Below, piece after piece: positions 56,510-64,000 of a DNA stretch of 64,000 nucleotides. How positions within the stretch are numbered: position 1 is the stretch's first letter; each line of letters opens with the position of its first letter. The position numbers were made by a program, and so were the translations under genes. The stretch covers positions 1 to 64,000 of the forward strand of contig CAVPXC010000009.1 of the NCBI GenBank assembly GCA_963709505.1, written 5' to 3'. The stretch comes from CAVPXC01 sp963709505 (GTDB lineage: Bacteria > Chloroflexota > Anaerolineae > JAAEKA01). Under the pieces are notes generated by a model. That model saw only the letters and a program-made list of their open reading frames with translations. It ran no database searches and was not told the DNA's origin.

Positions 56510-57881
56510 ATGAATCTCACCAAAGTAATCCTATCAGAACGTGACATGCCCACCCACTGGTACAACATCAATGCCGACCTGCCGGCGGCGGGTGTTGAGT
56601 TGCCGCCCGTGTTGCATCCAGGCACCGGCCAGCCCATCGGCCCGGCCGATCTGGCGCCACTCTTCCCGATGGCGTTGATTGCCCAGGAGGTGAGCACCGA
56701 GCGCTACATCGAGATCCCCGACGAAGTGCGCGATATTTACACATTGTGGCGGCCGACTCCACTCTACCGTGCGCATCGTTGGGAAAAAGCCCTGGACACG
56801 CCCGCCAAGATCTACTACAAGTACGAGGGCACCAGCCCGGCCGGCAGTCACAAGCCCAATACCGCCGTGCCCCAAGCCTACTACAACAAGCAGGAAGGCG
56901 TCAAACGCATCGCTACCGAGACAGGAGCCGGCCAATGGGGCAGCGCATTGGCCTTTGCCTGCCAGATGTTCGGCATCGAATGCAAGGTCTATATGGTGAG
57001 GGTTAGCTACGAGCAAAAGCCCTATCGAAAGATGCTCATGCAAACCTGGGGCGCGTCGGTTGTTGCTAGCCCCAGCCCTGACACCAACGCCGGCCGGCAG
57101 ATCCTGGCGGTTGATCCTGGCAGCAGTGGTAGCCTGGGCATCGCCATCTCAGAGGCTGTGGAGGACGCAGTCACACGCGACGATACCAAGTACGCCCTGG
57201 GCAGCGTGCTCAACCACGTCCTGCTGCACCAGACGGTGATCGGCCAGGAGGTGCTGAAACAGCTCGAAATGATCGACGCCGACTGGCCCGACGTCGTGGT
57301 CGCTTGCACCGGCGGCGGCAGCAATTTTGGCGGCTTCGCCTTCCCGTTTGTGCGTGAGAACATCGTCAACGGTAAAGAGGCCCGCATCATCGCAGTCGAG
57401 CCGGCCGCCGCGCCCAGCCTAACCCGCGGCGTCTACGCCTACGACTTTGGCGACACTGCGAAGATGACACCGCTGATGAAGATGCACACGCTAGGCCACG
57501 ATTTCCTACCTGCTCCGATCCACGCCGGCGGGCTGCGTTATCACGGCATGAGTGCCCAGGTCAGCGCGCTGAAAAGAGGCCGGTCTGATCGAGGCGGTCA
57601 ATGTCCAGCAAAACGCAATCTTCGAAGCCGCGCTGAGCTTCACCGCTTCCGAGGGCATCCTGCCCGCGCCCGAGCCATCCCATGCAATTCTGGTGGCAAT
57701 GCGCGAGGCGTTGGCCTGCCGGGAGAGCGGCGAGAGCAAGACCATTGTCTTCAACCTCTGCGGTCACGGCCATTTCGACCTGGCCTCGTATGACGCGTAC
57801 TTGCAGGGCAAGCTCATCGACTACGAGTATCCGGTCGAGGCGGTCCAGGACGCTCTGTCCCGGCTGCCCAAAGTAGGGTGA
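56510..57881 (+). CDS. trpB2: tryptophan synthase beta chain, TrpB2 type, one frame break
   Basis: About 457 aa. It starts MNLTKVILSERDMPTHWYNI, typical of TrpB2. PLP lysine lies in GTSPAGSHKPNTA near residue 112, then ETGAGQWGSALAFAC and VACTGGGSNFGGFAFPF. The frame shifts near 57573 because an AAA run gained one A; corrected it reads SALKEAGLIEAVNVQQNAIFEAAL and ends VQDALSRLPKVG. TrpB2 makes tryptophan from indole and serine, often without TrpA, and may salvage indole. AAAAGGAG is upstream of the ATG. Confidence 0.9.
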
Positions 57882-58008
57882 ACAACGACTTGGAGACAGC
57901 GTGTGGTTAGGGCGAGTGGGTGAGCGGGAGGCCCATTTGCGTGAAGGATGAGCGCGCCGTGCGAGCTCCGTGCCAGGGCCGATTAGAAACACGAAAACGA
58001 CCATGACA

Positions 58009-58050
58009 AACGCTCCTGCTGGATCTGTGCCCAGCGGGAGCGTTGTTTTG
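58009..58050 (+). terminator. intrinsic terminator downstream of trpB2
   Basis: AACGCTCCTGCTGG (58009-58022) pairs with CCAGCGGGAGCGTT (58031-58044), one T-G pair, followed by GTTTTG. Confidence 0.75.
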
Positions 58051-58164
58051 CGGCTTGAATTGCCTATAATCGGAGCGTTTCAAGCCCAACGCCGGGATGC
58101 GCCGAGCAAGAAACTCCGGAGTTTCCAGGCAGCGCGGAAGGTAGAGGGCAGCATAGAGTGAAGG

Positions 58165-59828
58165 CTATCTTCCAAGTAGGGCGGCCGGGAGGCGGCGGAT
58201 CTCACGAACGCCGAATAGGAGACCCGCGACAATGTAGGTGACGACGCCAACGAGGCCTCCGGCGATCAACACGATGAGAGGCGGCAGGCCGGCTTGTTGT
58301 GTGACCGCCAGGACGGCCACCACGGCAGCACCCATCACCAGGCTCGACAGCCCGACCCGGATCAGAGTTCTCAGGATCTGACGCCCTTCGACGCCGTGCC
58401 AGCGACGCCGAAGAACGGCCATCAATACCAACACTTCAGCCGTGATGGCCAAGGAATTGGCCAGGGCCAGCCCGCCGGCTCCTAGCGGTTTCATCAGCAA
58501 GATGGCCAGGGCAATGTTCAGCACGGCCGAGCCGATCGCGATGAAGAGCGGGGTCACAGTATCTTGTTGTGCAAAGAACGCGCGCGCTGCCAGCTCCAGA
58601 CAGGAATGCGCCACCAGACCGAGGGCAAAGAAGCGCAACGTCGCATAGACCGCGTCGGTTGACGCAGCATCGAAGGCGCCCCGCTGGTAGAGGAGCGTGA
58701 GCAGCGGCTGGCCTAGCAGGATCAGCCCGACCGCGGCGGGAACCGTCAGCGCGATAACCGAGCGAAGGGTCTCGCCCAGCGTGCTGCGCAACTGGCTCTG
58801 CGCGCCGCGCGCTGCGAGCTCGGCAAGGGTTGGGAAGGCCACTAACCCAAATGCCGTGCCGATGATGGTCTCCGGCAGCTGCATGGCGTCCCAGCCCCAC
58901 TCCAGCTGAGCTGACGCCGCCTGGGCCCAGCCGCGAGGCCAGGTTGGTCATAGCCACCAGAGTAAGTTGGAACACGGCCAGGTCGAGAATGCGTGGGACC
59001 ATAAGCACCAGGACTCTGATGCACGGCTGAGTTGCGCAAATCCAACACGGGCCACCAGCGAAAACCGTAGTAGATCAGGGCGGGTACCTTGATCAGAAGA
59101 TGCAATAGTGAGCCGACAACCGCGCCGATAGCTAGGCCGGTCACACCCATGGTCGGCGCCAGGAAGATCGCACCGGCGGCAATGCCCAGCGGATAGAGCG
59201 CTGCGCCCAGGGCAGGCAGCAGGAAATGCTTAAAACCGTGCAACACGCTGCCCTGCACCGCGCTGATGCCAAAGATGACGGTCGAGACCAGCACGATGCG
59301 CATGACCTGGACTGTCTCGGCCTGCTCGGCGGGTGAAAAGCCGGGCGCGATCAGCGTGCGCACGAGCCACGGGGCGAGCACACCAACCACAACGGCTGTT
59401 GTCGTTACCACCAAGAACACGAGATTGGTGATAGCGCTGGCCAGGCGCCAAGCGTCGGTGCGATCGTCCTGGACGAGGAAATCGGCGAAAACGGGGATGA
59501 ATGCTGTAGCCAGCGCTCCGCCCGCCACGATCGTGAACAGAAGATCGGGCAGCTTGAAGGCTGCGTAGTACGCGTCGAGATCGGCGCCGATGCCAAACTC
59601 GGCGCCGATGATGATGTTTCTCAACAGCCCCGCTGCTGCCGCTAAGCCAAAAGAGATGGCGACAACGAGGACGTTACGAACGATATGGGGGAGGCGGGAA
59701 ATGGGGAGTGCTGATGGCTGAGTACTGAGTGTTGAGTATGGAGTGGGGAGCGGAGGACCTAACGCCGAGGGCGCAACAAGGATTTCGGCGTCTTCACTGC
59801 GTGACTCCGGGATCATCGCTTCACTCAT
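58165..59828 (-). CDS. murJ: lipid II flippase MurJ, two frame breaks
   Basis: Reading from 59828: an N-terminal extension, then NVLVVAISFGLAAAAGLLRNIIIGAEFGIGADLDAYYAAFKLPDLLFTIVAGGALATAFIPVF, the MurJ signature. The frame changes near 59015 (to VLMVPRILDLAVFQLTLVAMTNLA) and again near 58930 (to QLEWGWDAMQLPETIIGTAFGLVAFPTLAELA), then continues to 58165. About 555 aa with fourteen membrane segments in total. MurJ moves lipid II across the membrane; an essential gene, so both breaks are probably technical. The N-terminal extension (LPTPYSTLSTQPSALPISR) is coded by a low-complexity repeat like those in the intergenic gaps. Confidence 0.88.
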
Positions 59829-59894
59829 TGCAGCAACCTATCCTGCCAGCGCACTGCGCACACCGGCTTATCTGAAACCTCCGAGCCTGCATCT

Positions 59895-61308
59895 TTACGA
59901 TCTACTCAATTCCGCCAACGCAGTGGCTGCATCAGAGTAGTTGCTGTTGAGTTCGACCGCGCGTTGGTAGTTCTGACGGGCCCCTTCCATGTCGCCCCGG
60001 GCCTGCAAGCCCTTGCCCTTCCAGTAGTAGGTTTCCTCGATGTTGCCCACGGTGGCAATCGTCGCGTCGGCCAGCGCGATGAGCTCATCCGTGCGACCGG
60101 CCTCGTAATAGGCCCGGAAAGGGCCGAACTGGTACCAGAGCATGCGCCAGGGGAGGCCGATGATGCGGGCTCGGTCATATGCGGTGGCGGCGTCCGCAAA
60201 GCGTCCCTGAGCGGTCAGGCTACTGCCCAGGTTGAACCAGGCGTAGGCATCGCCAGGCGTCTGCTGTGCGTCGGTCTGAGCTCGCTCTAAGGCGCGCTGC
60301 CACATGGCAGCATCATCCTGATCCCCACCGACGATGTCTTGCACGGCCTGCGCGCGCGTCTGGTCGTACGCCACGATGTAGGTGCGGTTGAATACGTGCC
60401 ACATGCGGTCCATTTGGTCGTAAGGAATGCGGATGCCTGGGTAGGGTCCCTTGGGATCGATGCCGTCGCTCACGTAGGAGTCGTATACGGTCCACTCGCC
60501 GCGCGCGTCGTCGTAGCCCGTGACCAGCCGGTAGTGCCCCATACCACCGTCGTGTTCAAGCCAGGTTTCCACCAGCACGGGCACGCCGGCGCTGATCAAG
60601 CGGCGCAGCCGATCGAAGTCGCCGTTGACCCGCACCGTCGCGTTGAGGCCCTGCGAGCGGGCATAGGTGGCCAACTGCTCCGGGCTCACGTTTTTGTCGT
60701 CTTTGTTGGGTTTGAGCACCTTGGCGGCTTCGGCTTGGGTTACCGGCAGCCCATAGTAGCTCAGATTCATAGTAAGGGTCGCCGGCCCGCAGTTGTTCCA
60801 GGTCTGCCAATAGTGCTTAACACCACTAAGCAATACCGCCGGCAATGCCGGTCCGTCCAGTGCCGGCGGAGGGGGTGGCGGAGATGGGGGTGGTGTGTCG
60901 GTCGGCGTGGCCGTGGGTGTAGCCGTAGGCGTGGCGGTAGGCAGATCGGCGCGTCGTGACACGTCCTCTGCTTCAGTCTCCACAGGACGCCGGGTGATCG
61001 TCGGCGTCACCGTCGGCCGCTTGGGTGACGGTGTCGGAGGCTGGCGGGTTGGGGTGGGACTGGCTGGAAGGACGAGGGCCAATGCCTTAGCGGGATCACC
61101 GCCCGACACCGCGAGCGGTGTTGAGACGTACTGCGGGTGGTCGCGGCGAGGGGCAAACTCCGCACGGACACGTAGCATCAGTCCTTCGGGTCCGTCATAG
61201 CGCAGGGAGCCAACGACAAAGAGGGACTAGCAGCCCGCCGAGCGCTGCAAGGGCTAACAGGCCAAGCCATTTCCAACGTGTTTCTGTCAAAATCCTGGTG
61301 AGTTCCAT
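59895..61308 (-). CDS. secreted C39-family peptidase with TPR repeats, one frame break
   Basis: The open frame starts at 61178, but a hydrophobic N-terminus lies one frame away from ATG 61308 (MELTRILTETRWKWLGLLA, then LAALGGLLV); it joins near 61225 to VGSLRYDGPEGLMLRVRAEF. A Thr/Pro-rich linker follows, then a C39-like peptidase domain: WQTWNNCGPATLTMNLSYYG with the catalytic Cys, and GGMGHYRLVTGYDD with the His. TPR-like helices occupy the C-terminal third (DAYAWFNLGSSLTAQGRFADA; EETYYWKGKGLQARGDMEGA). The protein is probably exported and membrane-anchored. Substrate unknown. Confidence 0.8.
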
Positions 61309-61466
61309 AAGATGTCAATTCAAAAACTATCGCCTTCAACTTCAGAGGCCAGTGTAACCGAAACAGCCAATCCGGACAAACTCGCGCCACGAGTTGCCTG
61401 GGCGCAAAACTCGGATCATATTGCGCTGGCAGGCTGTTTTGCCGCCTCTTTGAGATTTGCGGTACA

Positions 61467-63232
61467 ATGGCGGTCATGTCTCAAGCCCCTGAGCGGTTAC
61501 GCTCCCAACGTCTCGTCTGGCCCTGGCTGGTGCTGATTGTCGTCGCTTATCTGATCATCGGCTCGTTCTACGCAGTCCGTGTGCCGGCCTGGCAGGCGCC
61601 CGACGAACCGGCGCACTACAACTACATCCACGAGCTGGCGAGCACCGGCCAGTTTCCGGTGCTGCGCAAAGGAGACTACGACGAGGCGTACCTGGAACAG
61701 CTCAAGAGTGAGGGATTTCCGCCGTCATTGCCGATCTACCCCGTGCGCTACGAGGCGCATCAGCCACCGTTGTATTACCTTCTGGCCAGTGCGGTGTTTC
61801 GCGTGACCGAGGGGCAGTTGCCGTTTCTGCGCCTGTTCTCGGTTGCGCTGGGCGCGATCTTTGTTGTCTTGACCTACGAGATCGTGCGGCAGATCTATCC
61901 GAGACGCGCTGCGGTGCGGCTGGCGGCAGCGGCCTTCGTAGCTTTCCTGCCGATGCACGTCGCCATGGCCGCCTCGGTGAACAACGATGCCCTGGCCGAG
62001 GTGGTGCTAGCCGGCATTCTGCTACTTTCGATCCGCTACGTCAAAGGCTGGCTTCTTGGACCCGATCAACCGGGCTGGTTACAGGCGCTTGCTCTCGGCT
62101 TGCTGTTGGGCATGGCCCTGGTGACCAAAGTGAGCGCGTACGTAGCGATCCCGGTGGTGCTGGCAGCGCTAATGATTGTTTGGTACGAGACTCGCCGCTT
62201 TGCAAAGCACCCCGAAGAGCGAAACCCGCTTCCTGCGAACCCTGGGGCCACTCTCCACTTTTCAGCCTCCGCCCTCTTTACCCATACCGTCCTCATCTTC
62301 CTCCCAGCACTGATCATCGCGCTGCCGTGGTACGCGCGCAACGCGCAGCTCTACGGGCACCTGGATATTCTGGGTCGCCGATGGCACGACACGGTGGTAG
62401 TAGGTCAGCTGCGTACAGGCGACTTTCTGGCGCAGGCCGGCCTGGGTGGTCTGCTGGAGCGCATGGGTGTGTGGAGCTTCGACAGCTTCTGGGGCGTATT
62501 TGGCTGGATGGGCGTGTGGATGGATGGACGGGTGTACACGGTTCTGCTTGCGTTCAGCTTGGCGACGGGGGTGGGATGTGTGGCGCTGTTTATGCGGAAA
62601 GTGGAGGGTGGCCCACTCTGCTGTCGCTACGGGGTGCTTCGCAAAGGGTGGAGAGTGGAGAGTGGCGGAGCATCAAGCGGTGGGAGCTGGGCGCCGGAGC
62701 TTCTCATGAAATTGGGGTCACCATACCCTCCACCCTTTGCGAAGCACCCCGTAGCGACAGCGGAGTGGGCCACCCTCCACCCTCCACCCGCTTCCACCGC
62801 TGGTCTCTGGCCCTACTAGGCCTGTCGGCGCTTCTGACGCTGGGGATCTACGTTTCCTACAACGTGATCTTTGTCCAGCCACAGGGGCGTTACCTGTTCC
62901 CGGCCCTGCCGGCCATTGCACTGGCAGTGGCGTTGGGCTGGCAGGAGGTTGTGATCCGGCCAGCGGCGGCACGCTGGGCTAGTATTGTCTTGCTGGTGAC
63001 CGCTGGCCTGGCCGGGTTGATTGGCTTGCTACGCCTAGGGGGCAATAAATGGTCGGTAGCGATTTTAGGCGGCGCGGGTTTGGCGCTCGCCGGGTGGTCG
63101 CTCGGCATCCCCACGGTCTCGGGTCCCTGGCGTGCGCGTCTCGTGGCTCTTGCCTTTGGACTTCCCTTTGTCGCGCTTCCCCTGCTCGATCTCTACGCCC
63201 TCTCGGCGTACATCCTACCACAGTTGGGATAG
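61467..63232 (+). CDS. GT39-like glycosyltransferase or polytopic membrane protein, broken at a repeat insertion
   Basis: The N-terminus WPWLVLIVVAYLIIGSFYAV followed by APDEPAHYNYIHELAS is typical of GT39/DUF2142-type membrane glycosyltransferases, with the acidic pair after the first helix. About nine membrane segments follow. At 62600-62795 the protein meets a palindromic repeat that adds non-conserved residues; after it the frame is shifted by one base and coding resumes as RFHRWSLALLGLSALLTLGIYVSYN in another frame, ending at 63232 (GRYLFPALPAIALAVALG is the typical C-terminal segment). A second partial copy of the same repeat is translated at 62195-62280. Either a sequencing indel or a real disruption. 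Sugar donor unknown. Confidence 0.75.
62601..62780. repeat. palindromic element inside the GT39-like gene
   Basis: The left arm, 62601-62651, and the right arm, 62730-62780, are inverted copies over 51 bases with one mismatch (GTGGAGGGTGG...GGGTGCTTCGC...). The 78-base interior has no symmetry. Part of the right arm (CTTTGC-AAGCACCCCG) recurs at 62195-62215 in the same gene. The translated peptides of both copies share FAKHP and ATLH. Confidence 0.8.
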
Positions 63233-63419
63233 GCCGTCCTCCATGCTCTTTTCCTCGAATTGACTCGTCGAGAAGCTTGCCGTTTTGGTCGCAGCGCATT
63301 GGCAGCATCGTTGCACCTAAAGCGCTTGAACGCGCCGCGCTCCGCAGCCCAGCGCCAGCGCCACCACCGCATCCAAGCTCATCGCCCGGCCCTGGTGCCA
63401 GTCAGCATCAAATGGCACA

Positions 63420-63905
63420 TCAGGATGGCACTGCCTGGCTCCGGTTGATCTCATCTCCCAGGGCCAGCAACTCCTCGTTTTCGGGGATGTCGCTCATGCT
63501 ATGCCCGTAGTGGACGTAGCGCGCCACCCCGGCCTTGTCAATCAGTACCTGCGCCGGCATCCGCCCCAGCTTGAACAGGTTCACTTCTTGCCCGTAGAGC
63601 TTCAACACGCTGGTCTTGGGGTCAGGCAGGCCAATGAAAGGCAGCGACTCCTTGGTGAAATAGGTGGCAAACGCCTTAGCATCTTCGGGGCCAACCACGA
63701 CGACCTCGATGTCGCGGGCAGCGAACTGGGAGTAGTCTTGGCGCAACTGCGCCATATGTGCACGGCAGAACGGTCAGGTAAAGGTGCGGTTGAAGACCAA
63801 CAAGACGTTCTTCTTGTTGCGGAAGTCCGCCAGGCTGACCGTGTTGCCGCGGTAGTCGGCCAGGCTGAAATCTGGAGCGGTTTGGTTCAGGGATACACGT
63901 GGCAT
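63420..63905 (-). CDS. AhpC/TSA-type peroxiredoxin with in-frame TGA at the peroxidatic position (selenoprotein candidate)
   Basis: Starting at ATG 63905 (AGGAGA upstream), the frame reads MPRVSLNQTAPDFSLADYRG and VLLVFNRTFT, then TGA at 63776-63774 (codon 44), then PFCRAHMAQLRQDYSQF and on without any shift to the stop at 63420. The redoxin family has cysteine at codon 44 (C-P-F-C), so the TGA replaces exactly the peroxidatic residue, leaving U-P-F-C. Total 161 aa, the family size. A hairpin fitting the bacterial SECIS pattern follows the TGA. If translated with selenocysteine it would reduce peroxides. Alternatives are a substitution error or a nonsense mutation. A standard gene caller would annotate only 63420-63755. 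Confidence 0.7.
63739..63754 (-). promoter_or_regulatory. SECIS-like hairpin downstream of the in-frame TGA
   Basis: On the minus strand TGGCGC-AGTT-GCGCCA forms six GC-rich pairs. The loop begins 25 bases after the TGA and has G as its second base. Bacterial SECIS elements have a small loop with a G in the first two positions about 16-37 bases after the UGA, so this fits. A weaker stem (CTGCC/GGCGCAG) competes. Confidence 0.5.
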
Positions 63906-63932
63906 CTTGATTCTCCTGTGGTTAGTTGATTC

Positions 63933-64000
63933 TTACGACTTAGCTTTTCTCGGAAAAAACACACGCCAGCCGTCGGTAGACCACAACGCCCAAAGCACCA
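63933..64000 (-). CDS. 3' end of an unidentified minus-strand gene, partial
   Basis: The minus strand from the window edge reads VLWALWSTDGWRVFFPRKAK and a serine before TAA at 63935-63933. The tryptophan-rich end looks like a real C-terminus, perhaps of a membrane protein, and stops 27 bases before the peroxiredoxin start. Too little is visible to name it. Confidence 0.35.
   Translation of the reverse strand, partial: VLWALWSTDGWRVFFPRKAKS

Overview
The window is 64 kb of GC-rich, densely coded bacterial chromosome with short intergenic gaps. No rRNA, tRNA, phage or CRISPR was found. The gene content suggests a member of the Chloroflexota: a MaoC-type hydratase next to a CaiB-type CoA-transferase as in the 3-hydroxypropionate bicycle, a short EF-Ts, RicT and SpoVS without a sporulation locus, a class II FBPase, and many TTG/GTG starts. 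This placement is inference from gene content, not a phylogeny.

Layout. 0-10.9 kb: accessory metabolism (MaoC hydratase, CoA-transferase, HIBADH-like dehydrogenase, dienelactone hydrolase, threonine dehydratase, GNAT, DUF308, ThDP enzyme and SDR). 11.2-14.9 kb: a minus-strand methionine operon metY-metX-metW behind a SAM-I riboswitch with two terminator hairpins and a near-consensus promoter. 14.9-17.2 kb: TrkA/TrkH potassium uptake. 17.3-24 kb: phosphoesterase, decayed antitoxin-like genes, SDR, an orphan phosphoribosyltransferase-like protein, and three membrane proteins. 24.2-28.5 kb: uvrC, rtcA, rnz. 28.6-33.5 kb: rpsB-tsf-pyrH-frr-uppS-cdsA. 33.5-44.7 kb: MFS carrier, glpX, ridA, an S1 protein with a long acidic repeat, clpC, ftsH and a polyprenol/phytol-kinase-like protein. 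45.1-48.9 kb: a minus-strand sulfur operon (PocR-type regulator, SQR-like flavoprotein, DUF1641, TusE/DsrC, DsrE). 49.2-53.7 kb: recA, recX, rny, spoVS. 53.9-64 kb: ricT/holB, trxA, trpB2, murJ, a C39 peptidase, a GT39-like membrane protein and a peroxiredoxin.

Points of most interest. (1) The terminal peroxiredoxin has an in-frame TGA exactly where the peroxidatic cysteine belongs (U-P-F-C), followed at the right distance by a SECIS-like hairpin, so it may be a selenoprotein. (2) Several palindromic insertion-like elements are present: a 180-bp element flanked by a 7-bp direct repeat, a 267-bp fold-back with a perfect 41-bp stem, and a 51-bp-armed inverted repeat lying inside a glycosyltransferase gene. 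(3) Ribosomal protein S1 carries a 27-bp coding minisatellite. (4) The sulfur operon has its own PocR-HTH regulator and a TusE/DsrC protein with a single cysteine.

Caveat: about twenty single-base frame disruptions are scattered over conserved and often essential genes (pyrH, ftsH, holB, murJ, uvrC). Most look like sequencing or assembly indels rather than real pseudogenes. Such genes are given as single merged features, with the break position in the evidence.
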